Positions 1 through 11,697 are shown, counted from the stretch's first letter. The stretch: 64,000 nucleotides of DNA from Loripinus fragilis (GCA_964019695.1 CAXHUL010000250.1:806001-870000); one strand, 5' to 3'. Notes: generated by a model from the sequence alone, not told the origin. Translations and numbers: made by a program.

Positions 1-478
1 GTTTGTGGTGGGTAAACTGTTTTCACGTTGTCCGTGCGTGAGTGCATCTGTATGTGCGTGCGTCTGTCCGTAACGTTTTGTTTCCTTAATAACTCGAAGA
101 GTCATTGCTGGATTTTCATCAAACCTTGCAAACATGTTCATATATGCAAGACAAATACTTTAGACAAAAAAGTACCACGAGTATTAGTATTAGAGTTATT
201 GAACACACTAATTAATTTGGGGGCAGCTAGGGAGAGCAACCATTCTTGCACGTGACACACCCTCTTGACCTGATACAGATGCCCACCATATATCTTGTAT
301 ATTAAACTTCTCAAAGGGTGATTAAAGTTATTGAGCCGATAAGCTTTTGTCTATGGATGGACAGACAGACTGACGGACGCCAGGCTGATCGCTATATCTG
401 CCGAGCCCTGTTGGTTGGGGGATAAAAATCTGCCGGGGCTAGGTGCCTAAATTTTGGCCTGTGCTTTCACTTTAATTT
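1..478. other. AT-rich dispersed-repeat remnant, no gene
   Basis: No splice-bounded open frame is visible. Short GTGCGTG/GTCTGTCC-like low-complexity sequence opens the window. A GACGGACGCCAG stretch near 370-390 resembles the tail at 59615-59652, which suggests the end of a dispersed repeat. The 75-residue frame at 28-255 has no recognisable domain. Confidence 0.5.
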
Positions 479-560
479 CCCTAGGTGTGTTGTCAGGGAA
501 CTCTGGCCAGACTGGAGTCCCCCTAGGTGTGCCGTCAGGGAACTCTGGCCAGACTGGATG
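479..560. repeat. 42-bp tandem duplication
   Basis: Two adjacent near-identical units begin CCCTAGGTGTG and end CCAGACTGGA, with period 42 (479 and 521). Only a few bases differ, so the duplication is fairly recent. Confidence 0.9.
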
Positions 561-626
561 GAGACACAGACTCAGTTATCTGAGCTTTCATTGCTTGACG
601 ATACAATAAATACCAAAATCACATTT

Positions 627-785
627 ACAGTTAAATCTGTCTTAAGCAGCCACTCAAAAATAGACAAAATAAAGTTCTTAAAGACAAATGGTAGCTTAAT
701 GCAGGTCAAGCATTCTGCAATACTTTTGACCTGCATTAAGCAATAATTGATCTTGAAAAACAAGTGGCTGAAAAAGAAATAAGTT
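627..785. mobile_element. Foldback element, family F1, decayed copy
   Basis: Starts ACAGTTAAATCTGTC and carries an inner hairpin in which GCTTAATGCAGGTCAA faces TTGACCTGCATTAAGC around 693-741. The same architecture recurs at 44461-44658 with better-preserved ends (ACAGTAAAAC). It is non-coding. The frames on both strands here are shadows of the palindrome. Confidence 0.65.
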
Positions 786-1054
786 AAATTATGATTGCAC
801 AATTGATGGCAGTCACTGGAGTGCCAAATTACACAGATTTACTATTTGCAAAACACACACTGTTATCCTACAGTCAAACTAAACCTCTGTTTAGCAAGTG
901 TTAAAGGGCTCTAGAATCACTGTTACCTTAAGAAAGGTGCTTGCTTTCACTTGCTTTCAAGATTACTGTCTGCTTATAGATATATTCTGATAATAATCAT
1001 GTGCACCATTCCTGCGTCTGATAACAGAAATCAATTTTGATCATTTTGGGTTTT

Positions 1055-1630
1055 TTGGTTTAATCCTTTACGTCCCAGTCAACAGCTATGATCATGTCGG
1101 GACAGTCAGTTGACCTATCCACACTTTTTTCCTGGGCAAGCTTGACTAAGCAGTTAACCAGTATTCTTATGCACTTGTAAATGCAACGCAACGTCTGATT
1201 GGATAACATCATAAATTTGCGACTGTCGGAAACCCGATGTCATTACGTAATGTCACTTTTCATTGGTTGACAAGTAAATATATGCAGCTGGCAAGCGGTT
1301 TTATGCAGCTGAGGTCGCTGGACGTATAGGCGCAACAAAGTACATTTTCACTGTCTTTTTGAAGGGAAAATGTTAATAGTGCATTAGAATGGGGATAACC
1401 ATATTGAAAATTTTCATTTGGGGAGGTATATGGTCGGATATACATTCGGAAATCACGTTTTACGGCTCCGCTTACGCGTCGCTGTAAAACTAAATTTCCA
1501 ACAGAATATCCAATGATACACCTCTCCAAATGTAAATTTTGAATACAGTTATCCCCTAACTTTGAGCACATACTTTCGCTTGTAACTGACAAAGAATCAG
1601 CTGAAAGGGAAGAGAAAGGCTATAGAATTA
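1055..1630 (-). mobile_element. SINE-B remnant split by foreign sequence
   Basis: 1055-1180 matches the 3' half of SINE-B (TTTACGTCCCAGTCAACAGC, then CCTGGGCAAGCTTGA). The next part of the SINE (CATACTTTCGCTTGTAACTG) appears only at about 1568. About 390 bp of unrelated sequence lies between them. The 110-residue minus-strand frame at 1260-1592 covers this insert plus SINE sequence and has no known domain, so it is not called as a gene. Confidence 0.6.
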
Positions 1631-1650
1631 TAATGCTGAAATACTTCATA

Positions 1651-2439
1651 CTAAACTCCAGCTGTTAAGTTTTTCGACTTAATTTTTCGCAATAACTTTT
1701 TTATCTTCAATTTTATCAAATTGTGTTCCCGATAAAAGTTGTAGAGGAGAATTTCCCACAACTTCTCCAAAAGGTCTTGTGCTTTTGGCGCAAACAGATT
1801 TTCCTGTATATAGATGAAGATTTTGCAATAAATGAAATTCGTCCTAAATTTCTAAGTCTTTTATTGACAGGTATAACTCGTATAGGCGTGACAGAAAGGG
1901 GTAGTTTCAAAAAATATTCCGGGAGGCGGTGCATATCCCGTTCTTCAAACGCTGTGCAGAACATAAAACTGCCGTTAACATACTCAGAATATACCGTGCA
2001 TATGCAGAATCAACTTTAAGCAGGCTCATTTGCAGCGACAAAGGCTGGGTTATCGCATGACGTGTCATTTTTCTATTACGCACATGCTATGAAATGAATG
2101 GTTTTGAGATGACCCTACTAGCTTAACGCACGAGCGAATTAGGCGCGATTTCTATTATATTTGAACAAGCCATCCATCGCTTTAGTAATTGAATTAGGGT
2201 AGTGCAATGTTACTTTTTGACTGACATCTTGGACTTAGTTTATTTGCGCTATGCTTAAAATGTTCAAAGAGTGCATCTAAGCACAGATGAACTTGCAGCA
2301 TCTAGGATGTTGGAACCATTTGGAGAAGTTGGCGGAGATGTTCCTGAATACTTTTCATCGCGAACACTTTTTGCTAAAATTGAAGATAAAAAAGTTATTG
2401 CGAAAAATTAAGTCTAAAAACTTAACAGCTGGAGTTTAG
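1651..2439. mobile_element. 789-bp foldback element with about 65-bp inverted ends
   Basis: The left end CTAAACTCCAGCTGTTAAG is matched in reverse complement by the right end at 2420-2439. The inverted match continues through ACTTAATTTTTCGCAATAAC and TTTTTTATCTTCAATTTTA with few differences. The interior has no transposase-like frame, so it is non-autonomous. No clear target duplication was found, so the superfamily is unassigned. Confidence 0.8.
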
Positions 2440-2457
2440 CAAAATGGAATATACAAA

Positions 2458-2696
2458 TGGGCCTGGTCGTGAGAAAACCTGTCTTCGGGGTTTTCTGCAA
2501 AGCTAGACTCAAAACATTCTCCTCAGCTACAGAGACTAACTAGAAAATTGAAATTACACCCATAGCAAGTCTAGATACGATTCTTTCCAAAACGCAAATA
2601 ACAATGGCACTGATCAGACTGCGCGGATGCGCAGGCTTGTCTGCGCCTTTGTTGTTCGCAAACCACCGAAGACAGGTTTTCTTGCGTTGCGGCCCA
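2458..2696. mobile_element. GGGCC foldback (family F3), copy 1
   Basis: Begins TGGGCCTGGTCGTGAGAAAA and ends with the inverse (TTTTCTTGCGTTGCGGCCCA). Inner conserved parts are AACCTGTCTTCGGGG, AGCTACAGAGACTAACTAG and a GATCAGACTGCGC hairpin. At least seven copies lie in the window. A sibling empty site at 8.0 kb indicates a TA target. Non-coding. Confidence 0.8.
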
Positions 2697-3222
2697 AATG
2701 TCAAAAAATGTCACTCCTGAACGTTATATATTTTTTATATTGAATTCTGCATAAAATCTGTAGGGGTGGGGTTGGTTTGTTTCTGAAAGACTCCTCAAAT
2801 TTTAAAAGGCCTAAAACGTTTGTTTTAATACCTGACTGTCTTATTTTTGCCATCAATACAATGTAAGGCGATTATTTCCAGCAGATGACATTTTCAGATG
2901 CATTTTTGTCGGTGCTTTAAGGGTTAACCTTCAAAGATCAATAACATTTGGTGACCATAGCATCCAGGAGGTGTCTAGAATCAAAACTTCCACAGAGAGG
3001 TGTACACCAGCCTAGCACCATATCATACTGTGACCATTTTCCAAAGCAGGTATAACCAGTAAAATTATGAATTCTTTATTTTTTGATCTTATGATTACCA
3101 TTCATTTTCATGTAACATATTACCATCTTAATTCTTTATTGAAGCCAATGTATGGATTATCTGAAAATTATATAAGAGCTAGAGCATGAGTTTTTGATAC
3201 TTATTGCATATGAGTAAAGTTT
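2697..3222. other. No recognisable feature
   Basis: AT-rich sequence without a splice-bounded frame or internal repeat that I can see. A TGACATTTTCAGATGCA fragment near 2886 also occurs near 14752, so some of it is probably old repeat. Confidence 0.4.
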
Positions 3223-3663
3223 AAAGGATCTCTGACACTTTGATAGGGTATCTACCTATTTTTCAGATGCTTCCAAAAACTTCCCTATGCATAAGGTATC
3301 ACTGGTATCCTTTTGAATAGGATGCGTGATGTATTAGGAACGAATTCAGGTTATAACTAGACAGGCAGATCCCTACGACAAAACAGGAGACACTACCAAA
3401 GGGGGTAGGGGTTGCAAAATTTGACTTCAACAAAATATTTAGAAATCAAATTTTTTCACGCGTAATGGTAATATATCATCAATACTTGATTACAAATCAC
3501 AGTAAAGGTATTTTAAAGTCCAAAATCATGAGCATTTTAACAATTATTTTTGTTGTTGTTTTTTCTATCTGATTTGTTAAGAAATATTTTGAAGTGCAAC
3601 TGTAGTCCATATTCAACCTTGACCTGGTGCAATATTATGCAGAAATGTACTATAACCATTCAT
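3223..3663 (+). repeat. 440-bp dispersed repeat (F4), copy 1
   Basis: Matches 55565-56020 in the same orientation, starting AGGATCTCTGACACTTTGAT, through ACCAAAGGGGGTAGGGGTTG, to ATAACCATTCAT. The distant copy has one extra segment of about 17 bp. No frame is conserved between the two, so this is a non-coding element fragment. Confidence 0.85.
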
Positions 3664-4587
3664 ATTCAAAATAAATTGTGTTAAACATGAAAGGGTAATG
3701 TTGTTTCAAACTCTGTTATAGTGCGTACAGGAATTCGGTGAACATCACTTTTTTGCGTTTATTTTTATATGTGCAGACTAATCGCAGAATAAACATCAGA
3801 ATTAAATACATCTATACACCGCCTAATTGGTGATATTTTATTCATTACAAAAGGTATTGCCATATGGGCTGTGATATGATGGAATTTGTCCTCATTTGAG
3901 CGTCTGCATTTTTTAATTTACCCTAAACGCACCTTTGTACGGATCACTGCCTTTAGTTGACCTCCGATGAATAATTATACAGTTTTGTAAGACGAAGTAA
4001 CGGTTTCTTATCGTATCAAAATAGTTCTACTAAATGCAAATTATGGCCATAGTTTGTGCTCATTTAATTTTGCAAACAAGAAAATATTGAGGCCTTCCCA
4101 GTGGGTACCCATCCGCTTGTTCCAATGAAATGAATCGCTGTGTTCCGTTTTCCTCAATTCAAAATCTTGATTTTCTGTGTTCCCTGCTACTTGAACGTTT
4201 TATCACTCTGATCATCAGATTTTAAACAATTTTCCAATTTGTTTTATTAAATTAATTGAGCGTTCTATCTGTTTATTCCAAATACTGATTTGTTGACACC
4301 AGTCAATGCAAAATATGCATCGTAATTCCGGGCAACTATAACAGATCACATGGCTCACCAGGTAGTCATGACCCAAGTGAAAGTAGACTCATCCGATAAA
4401 AATAATGCTCGTTCAGCCTTTAACAGTTGAGGTCAGAAAGAGAAACTAGTGATGGGGTGAGAATGTACTTGGAAATAGGTCGAAAAATATATCAGCGGAT
4501 GTCATATTTTGTGTTTGGGGTCAATATATTTTTGGGGGTGGCTGAAAACTAAATTTTCACCTGAAGTGCATCCTAGGCATAAGATTA
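3664..4587. other. No recognisable feature
   Basis: About 0.9 kb of AT-rich sequence. I see no exon-like frame, tandem repeat or inverted termini. Confidence 0.4.
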
Positions 4588-4891
4588 TGCACCAGCCATT
4601 TGTAACCACAGCTTCAACCAAGCCCCTGAGCAGGGCGGGGATAGCCTGGCAAATGTGCTATGATTTTACTTTTACATTTGTCTCCATAATGCGGAGGAAA
4701 TGTAGGTGTTTGATAGACATTGGAAACCATGGCAGTGCAGTATAATAACAGATTGCGGGGGAGAACTGTCATGGCGTTGCCAGCTAGCTGTCCCCATAAT
4801 GTGGTGGTCACTATGGGGAACTGCAGACACATAATCAATGTCCTCGACATTCCCCTGGGCTGGGGGCCAGAGGTCACAAATGACTAGTGCA
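4588..4891. mobile_element. PIF/Harbinger-like MITE, short copy
   Basis: Left end TGCACCAGCCATTTGTAACC and right end GGTCACAAATGACTAGTGCA are inverted copies and match the termini of the 772-bp copy at 13798-14569. The flanks are TTA on the left and TAC on the right, so the 3-bp target duplication is imperfect here. Interior frames are antisense to each other and not protein-like. Confidence 0.65.
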
Positions 4892-4909
4892 TACGGGCGA
4901 AATAAATTA

Positions 4910-5036
4910 TGCCCACCAGTCATTTGTTACGACGGCCCAGCCGGGCAAATGAGCTGTTAGAACAGGGTCATGCCAGGGACATGCAAACAGAAAATCAAAG
5001 TCCCCGCCATTCCCCCGCTCTGTGGGCTGTAGTTAA
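4910..5036. mobile_element. Truncated PIF/Harbinger-like terminus
   Basis: TGCCCACCAGTCATTTGTTA after a TTA flank repeats the left terminus of the element just upstream, followed by similar GC-rich interior. No matching right end is seen. It may be a tandem or nested insertion that lost one end. Confidence 0.45.
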
Positions 5037-5198
5037 CTTAAGAATGAGTTGTGTATTAGATGATGTAGAGCACAGCCAAATTATGTGACTCCCGTTAACA
5101 TATCTGATGAATAGCTTCCTCATTATTTTTTAATTATTATTATCAGTTGCACTTGTAATATTTGTCCTAGAGCTGTCGAGCAAGCAACAGAAATATAC

Positions 5199-5416
5199 GA
5201 GGCCACGACGCGAGAAAACCTGTCTTCTGGATTTCCGACAAAGCGAGTCTCAAACCAGTCTCCTCGGCTTTACAGTCTAGCAAGAAAATTGAAGTTTAGC
5301 TCGTAGCGAGTCTAGAAGCAGATAACGAAGTTGCTGATGAGACTGCGCGGATGCACAGGCTGATCTGCGCTTTTGTTGTTACAAATCACCAAACACAGTT
5401 TTCTCAGTCGCAGTCC
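5199..5416. mobile_element. GGGCC foldback (F3), decayed copy
   Basis: Contains GGCCACGACGCGAGAAAACC near the left end, the TCTCAAACCAGTCTCCTC and GATGAGACTGCGCGGATG interior, and a mutated right end (TTTTCTCAGTCGCAGTCC). It is recognised from the better copies at 2458 and 8458. Confidence 0.7.
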
Positions 5417-7210
5417 AATTGCTATTATGTCATTTAACCATGAACGCTCAGAAAGCGTGAAATATAACTTAGACAGAATTGTTATTTGCGCAGTCTCTTC
5501 AAAGCATTTGCGGTGTGTATGTAGACACACCAAGAGTTGTCCTGCTACTGACCGTTTTCTTTATCATACAACCTTATATACTAAAGTAAACATGGTAATC
5601 ATTGAACTGTATAAACCACATGCTACCCATATGAAATACATTGGGGGAAAATGAGGAGTTTTCTAAATCGAAAACGACTAAGTTATTTTATTTTACAAGG
5701 GATTCCAGAAATATTTTCCAATCTTAAATGTTCAAACATGCAATTGTATGTTAGGCGGTGATATATTATATGCATGTGCAAAATTTCAGTCCGAAATGAT
5801 ATCATTAAAGACATTTTTTTTTTTAAAAAAAACGATGTCCACTGAATTTCTGACGGCACAATAGTTTAGAACATATCATTGCATACAATATCTGTTCATG
5901 CATATAACAGTTATAAAACTTTTTTTTCGTGGTCAGCTCAATGAATATGAAATTCCAACTGCTCAAAAAAAATTAAAAAGCTGAAAAATACTTGTTGCTT
6001 TCAAACTCTCATATGTTAGATTTATCATGCTTCTAATGTTAAACTGTCAACAATTGAGCTATTTTTACATTTATGAGCATAATTAATTTCATGCTCAGCT
6101 GAGTTGAGTATGAAGTCAAGAAAGCTTTCTAACCTGGGGTGTGTGATCAAAAGCCTTCCTTGTTTACTATCCTGATAAAAGCTTTTTCTTTTGCTCTAGC
6201 TATCTGTGGTCGTGAGCCCTTTTCTGTGTTTCATCATGGTGTGTTAATTTGATTAGAGTGTTTCTCCATGATGATACATTGCATTAGTTAGATGGCCTCC
6301 ATGCGAGCTGAACATTTCTTGTACTTCAACAACAGCAGAATCTAGGGCGAAGATTGGTACCAGTAAAATGCATTTAAAATTATCTGTGCGCCCAGCGAAT
6401 ATACAGATCAGCTTTTACATGAACCCAGATAAATCTGAGTATCTACTGTACACTTTTCAGAGAATAGTATGTTTTTTCCATACTGCAATAAACCACACCA
6501 GCTGGCTGCCATGGTTTTTGACAGGTAAAATTTCTTTTAGCTATCTATGTTAAAGCTGCATACTCTGTAACTATGTACATTTTTCGAAAAAAAATATTTT
6601 CTTTTTAATTCATTTGCAAAAGTAGAATAAAGTTATGTTGTCACAATAAATCTAATTTCTACAGTTGAAAACTGCATGAAAAAGTGAATTATCTTATAAA
6701 AACAGGTGTATTTTCTCTTGTTTGTAATTATTTGCGTCCCTCCAATAATTCTAGACAGTTAATTTTAACATAAATGCTGTTGTTTGAGCACTAATAATTT
6801 GTTAATTATTACGAAAAAGGTAAAATGTATACCTGAATTTTAGTATTTTACTGTGTTCTTGAAAAATAGAAACATTATTATTAAAATGAAAATATCAAAA
6901 GTTACAGATTATGCAGCTTTAAGGGTCTCTAAGGATCATTCCAGTGATGTTTTGTTAAAACTTGCAAAGTGAGATAGGAGGAGTTGTCATTTAAAGCAAA
7001 TTATTGATGACGCTCAGGAACCAACAGACTATGGACATTGACTGAAACCAATAGCTCACTTTGAGCTAATAAGGGGTTAATCAGGAGGAAACTAAAAGTA
7101 AAGTATTAATATTTTAATACAATTCAATAACATGGTTAAGGGTAAAATGAAGATCCAACAATTATGACAATCCCTTTATAAATAACAAACAGATCCTTAA
7201 CTCAGCCTGC
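5417..7210. other. No gene seen in 1.8 kb
   Basis: AT-rich sequence with several short frames (5373-5654 on +, 6368-6553 on +). None has domain-like composition, flanking splice sites or a repeat partner here. Confidence 0.4.
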
Positions 7211-7313
7211 TATAGTGCGAATCATGTTTACTGTCATCGCCCTGGGCCCGGTCACCTGTTAAACTAACGGTACCGGGAGCCAACTCACGACAGTAAACAT
7301 GAAACGCATTATA
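7211..7313. mobile_element. 103-bp foldback MITE with TA flanks
   Basis: TATAGTGCGAATCATGTTTA is mirrored by TAAACATGAAACGCATTATA, and the pairing continues into ACTGTC/GACAGT. The centre has GGGCCCGGT facing ACCGGGAGC. Terminal TA dinucleotides suggest a Tc1/mariner-type target, but no empty site is available. Confidence 0.65.
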
Positions 7314-7696
7314 GTGAAGCCTTAAGCTTGTGATGGTAGTCCATACAAACAGTTTGGACTTAGATTGGCTTGGAAAAATCAAGACCCGAGCTGGATCTAA
7401 ACAGTTTTGACATAATTATTCCTGGAAGATTTGAATCAGCCGACAAAAAGGCACGGAAAATTACACAGCATGCAAATAGATAACTGCTTGCCATCACTGA
7501 TTTTTGTTGTCAGCTGATGACCTTTGCAAACAGTTTGGACCCAGAACAGGATTCACAGATAGTCGGTCCTGATCTTGATACAAGCCGTTTGACACTGATA
7601 GTGTTCCTGAAAGAATTCAATGAAAAAAGTCAGCATACTACAATAATATGACAAAATACCCATTATGCAAATAATTAACACACATGAGTCGCGACA

Positions 7697-8710
7697 TGAG
7701 ATTTCCATCATGTAAATAGTTTTCCAACAATATGGCATTTTAACAAGTGAAGACTCAGACAAACCTGTGCAGCCTCCTTTTAAGCTTAGAAACTACAAAT
7801 GATGTTCAGTCAGTAGCTTAAGAGTAATAGAATATTCAAGCGACTAGCAAAGGCTCTGATCAGACTGAGTATGCTGGTCGCACATACCACGTTGTAGAAA
7901 ATCTCATGTTGTGGCTCATATACAGTCTGCACATCAAGGTTTCTCCATATGATATACCATGATGACCCAGGAAGAATTGAATAACCCTTTTCAGACAAAT
8001 TGGGATTTTCCAGAAGCAACATACAACAGTTCAGATGGTTCATAGTATATATTAAGGGGTCACAAGGTTTAATTTCCTAAAAAAATACGATTGGAGCCAG
8101 TGCATGAGATTTCCAACAATGTGGCATTTTGACAAGTGAAGACTCAGACGAGCCTGTGCAGCCTCCTGTTAAGTTTAGAAACTCCAAATGTGTTCAGTCA
8201 GTAGAATAGTCAATCGACTGGCAAAGGCTCTGATCAGACTGCGCATATGCGCAGGCTGATCTGAGGCTTTGCTGGTCACACATACCACATTGTTGGACTA
8301 AAATCTCATGTTGCGGCTCATATACAGGCTGCACATCAAGGTTTCTCCATATGATATACCATGATGACCCAGGAAGGATTGATTTGAATAACCCTTTTCA
8401 GACAAATTGGATTTTCCGGAAGCTACATACAACAGTTCAGATGGTTCATAGTATATATGGGCCGCGACGCGAGAAAACCTGTCTTCGGGGTGTCCGACAT
8501 AGCGAGACTCAAACCAACCTGTTCAGCTACAGGGACTAGCTAGAAAATTGAAATTTCGCTTGTATCAAGCCTGGATACGATACTTTACAATAAGCGAATA
8601 ACAGAGGCGCTGATCTGCGCCTTTGTTGTTCGCAAACCACCGAAGACAGGTTTTCTCGCGGCGAGGCCCATATTAAGAGGTCACAAGGTTTAATATCCTA
8701 AAAAAATACG
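7697..8710. repeat. Tandem duplication of a ~395-bp block
   Basis: Units at about 7697-8092 and 8094-8710 share a foldback (TTTCCAACAATGTGGCATTT to ATCTCATGTTGCGGCTCATA) followed by a common tail (CACATCAAGGTTTCTCCATA to GGTCACAAGGTTTAAT). The second unit is longer because a 213-bp GGGCC foldback lies inside its tail. The foldback part recurs alone at 16372-16612. Non-coding. Confidence 0.85.
8458..8670. mobile_element. GGGCC foldback (F3) with dated empty site
   Basis: Starts TGGGCCGCGACGCGAGAAAA and ends TTTTCTCGCGGCGAGGCCCA. The upstream tandem unit keeps the unoccupied sequence AGTATATATTAAGG at about 8046. Comparing the two shows a TA duplication flanking the insertion (8456-8457 and 8671-8672). 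This gives the family a TA target, as in Tc1/mariner-type elements. No transposase is encoded. Confidence 0.85.
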
Positions 8711-9320
8711 ATTTATCTTTCTCTGAAGATCAATTTTAGGTAAGCAAGTGTAGACCCAGATGAAATGCTGCATTGAGTTATTCGGCATTTCATCTTAGTC
8801 ATCACTGTTTGCCGAAACACATGTTTATGGTTTCCAGTCCTCAATGGGTTAAACATTGGGAACCATGCTAAGCCTGCAACTTAAAGAGAGTCAGTCTGAT
8901 ACTAATCTCAATAATAATAAATAATAATAAGTCTTTATTTTCAGAGGGCAACACATTTAGCATTAAACCGCTCATCTATCCATAAAGCCTTCAATAAACT
9001 ACCTAAAATACAAGTGTAAAATACAAAGAGGATTTACATGAATAAAAAATAATACAAGCATCATGGAACACTTTCACACCTACATATGCACAGCACACAT
9101 TTGAACATACATTTTATACTTATGTAAATCGTATGTGTACTTCTAGACAGAAGGGTGTAATTATACTCAATTTACCAATTTCTCAACCAAAACACATGTT
9201 CTGGGGCAATCAAAAGAAGCATTTCAAATGTTCAAACTGACGAACAAACAATATTCACAATTTTTCACTCAAAATTATGTTCATATGGACGTATGCATAA
9301 GTTTCAAAAATTGAGAGGGC
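8711..9320. other. Intergenic-type sequence with (TAA)n microsatellite
   Basis: A short AATAATAAT run at about 8908-8937 abuts AGTCTTTATTTT. Read on the minus strand this is AAAATAAAGACT followed by an ATT-rich tail, which could be the 3' end of a retroposon pointing left to right on minus. No coding part is recognised. Confidence 0.35.
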
Positions 9321-9711
9321 CGGATTTCATCAACATAATACAATGTATTATAGACTGGATTTCATCCACTTAATACAATGTATAGGCTGGATTTCATCAA
9401 CGTAATACAATGTATTATAGACTGGATTTCATCCACTTAATACAATGTATAGGCTGGATTTCATCAACATAATACAATGTATTACAGACTGGATTTCATC
9501 CACTTAATACAATGTATAGGCTGGATTTCATCAACATAATACAATGTATTATAGACTGGATTTCATCAACATAATACAATATATAGGCTGGATTTCATCA
9601 ACATAATACAATGTATTATAGGCTGGATTTCATCCACATAATACAAAGTATAGGCTGGATTTCATCCACTTAATACAATGTATAGGCTGGATTTCATCCA
9701 CTTAATACAAC
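9321..9711. repeat. Dimeric ~67-bp satellite
   Basis: About a dozen units of GGATTTCATC(A/C)AC(A/T)TAATACAATGTAT alternate in two subtypes: AACATAATA ending TATTATAGA, and CCACTTAATA ending TATAGG. The higher-order period is therefore a dimer of about 67 bp. No long frame is conserved. Confidence 0.9.
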
Positions 9712-9831
9712 ATATATGAAAATCATCAACAGTTTCTAAATTCTTTAACCAGTCTGGTAAATTGTTCTAAATGACTGGACCTGAATAAATTCGGCTTTGA
9801 AAGTTTATTTTGTGGTTTTGGAGCATATAAC

Positions 9832-10412
9832 ATTGATTTAGCCTTCCATATAACATGGATTTAGCCTTTCATATAACAAAGATTTGGCCTTTCATATAAC
9901 ATAGATTTGGCCTTTCATATAACATGAATTTGGCCTTTCATATAACAAAATTTGGCCTTTCATAGAACATAAATTTGGCCTTTCATATAACATAAATTTG
10001 GCCTTTCATATAACATAAATTTGGCCTTTCATATAACAAAAAATGGCCTTTCATATAACATACATAAGGCATTTCATATAACCTGGATTTGGCCTTTCAT
10101 ATAACATTGATTTAGCCTTCCATTAACATAGATTAGGCTTTCATATAACAGATTTGGCCTTTCATATAGCATAGATTTGGCCTTTTATATAACATAAATT
10201 TGGCCATTCATACAACAGATTTGGCCATTCATATAACATAGATTTGACATAAATTTGGCCTTTCATATTTCATATTACATAAATTTGGATTTCATATAAC
10301 ATAAATTTGGCCTTTCTTATAACAAATTTGGCCTTTAATATATATCATAGATTTGGCCTTTCATATAATAGATTGGACCGTTCATGTAACATAGATTTGG
10401 CCTTTCATATAA
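9832..10412. repeat. ~23-bp satellite
   Basis: About 24 imperfect copies of TTTGGCCTTTCATATAACAT with A-rich junctions. Several copies are shortened or fused, for example near 10250. It lies only 120 bp after the 67-bp satellite. There are no unique spacers, so this is not CRISPR-like. Confidence 0.9.
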
Positions 10413-10980
10413 CATATATGAAAGTGTGTTAATATGTTAAACATTTTATGCTCACCCATACTGTTGGCAGTGTTATCATATTGGTAGTTAACAAGGAATT
10501 TACTAAAAATTCTATTAAGATCATATAGATATGTTCCTCCCCATATTGTTTTGTACAATTGTATTCTGTGATCAACGGATAAAAAGTCCTTCAATAAATT
10601 TTGATAAGTCATAGATTTCAATTAAAGAGTTTGTTAGCAACAAAATTAATATTGTAAGTAGTTAAATGCAAAATGTCAGCGAGCAATCAATAACATTTTT
10701 ATAATAGAAGCAGTGCAGATACTGCATAATAATTCTCTGCAAGTGCTACATGACAACTTTCAGAAGAAAACGGACCTTTACCCAAACCCTTGGGTCAACG
10801 ATGTATAAGGGCAAAAACTTAATTGTTGGATGCTCATAGCTTCATTCCTTTTTAAGGATTATTGATGGTTTGAGCCTTATATGCCTATTTTTCTGACCCC
10901 AAGAATGCTGTTTTGCAGCTTCTTGTGTGATGTATGTAGTTTCATTGCAATAGTTGAATCAAATGTCAAGAAATGAATTT
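10413..10980. other. No supported gene
   Basis: A 79-codon minus-strand frame (10382-10621) starts in unique sequence and runs into the satellite. It has an aromatic-rich, protein-like look (TIWGGTYLYDLNRIF) but no recognised domain or clear splice sites. I treat it as unproven. Confidence 0.3.
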
Positions 10981-11046
10981 AAAGTATCCCAATATTTATG
11001 GTATATATAATCTAAAGTATCCCAATATTTATGGTATATATAATCT
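10981..11046. repeat. 33-bp perfect tandem duplication
   Basis: AAAGTATCCCAATATTTATG and the following 13 bp occur twice without a visible mismatch, which indicates a recent slippage event. Confidence 0.9.
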
Positions 11047-11697
11047 AGGTATGATATAATACCTTGAACAGTAAGGTGTTTACTTGTAGATAGAACTCTT
11101 TGCATGCCAGTGGAGAATTTTGTCATCTGCAGATGAGCTTTGCAAACAGTTTAAACCCAGATCAGGATCTGCAGAACACTCTTATAGTGTTCCTGAGCAT
11201 TTTTTCTTAATTTTGAAAAAAGCCAGTAGATACCTAAAAGCATGAGAAATTACCCAGCATGCAAAGATATAAGTACATAATGATTGCAAAGGAATGTGTC
11301 ATAAAATAACTAAACTTATTTCTTATGAAAAAAAATATACATAAACCATGCTAATTCTACTTCTAATCTTTATGTACTTTATATTAAACTAGCACACAAT
11401 ATGAACCAAACTAGGAGGTTGGTGCTAGAGAACCCCGTAGAGAACCCATTCCTGTCATTTATTCCTTATTCCGTAGAAAAAGTATTTTATGGGCTTTGGT
11501 CCTGGTTTTTTGAGCTGCAGAACATCATTCCCTGCCCCCTTGTGCAAGAAACATTCCGCGCCATCTTGTGCCAGAAAGCCACCTTCATACAACGTGTAAA
11601 ATAAGGGAACACATATACAGACAAAAGTTTTTGCTGGCACAATGAAACAAATCCATTTTTTTCCTAATTTGTATAGATGTACTACGACCTTTGAGTA
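11047..11697. other. Hairpin-repeat fragments, no gene
   Basis: 11105-11220 carries pieces of the widespread GCAAACAGTTT...CCCAGATCAGG hairpin family (TCATCTGCAGATGAGC, AAACCCAGATCAGGATC). The 11401-11604 plus frame has no recognised domain. Confidence 0.4.

Noticed and set aside
1260..1592. 110-residue minus-strand frame as a gene
   Set aside because: Its start lies in SINE-B sequence and the rest is an insert inside that SINE. No domain, splice support or second copy.
9832..10412. CRISPR-like array
   Set aside because: Units are contiguous with no unique spacers, in a eukaryotic context. It is a simple satellite.
10382..10621. 79-residue minus frame as an exon
   Set aside because: It runs into the 23-bp satellite and lacks convincing splice sites. 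Length is not unusual for AT-rich DNA.
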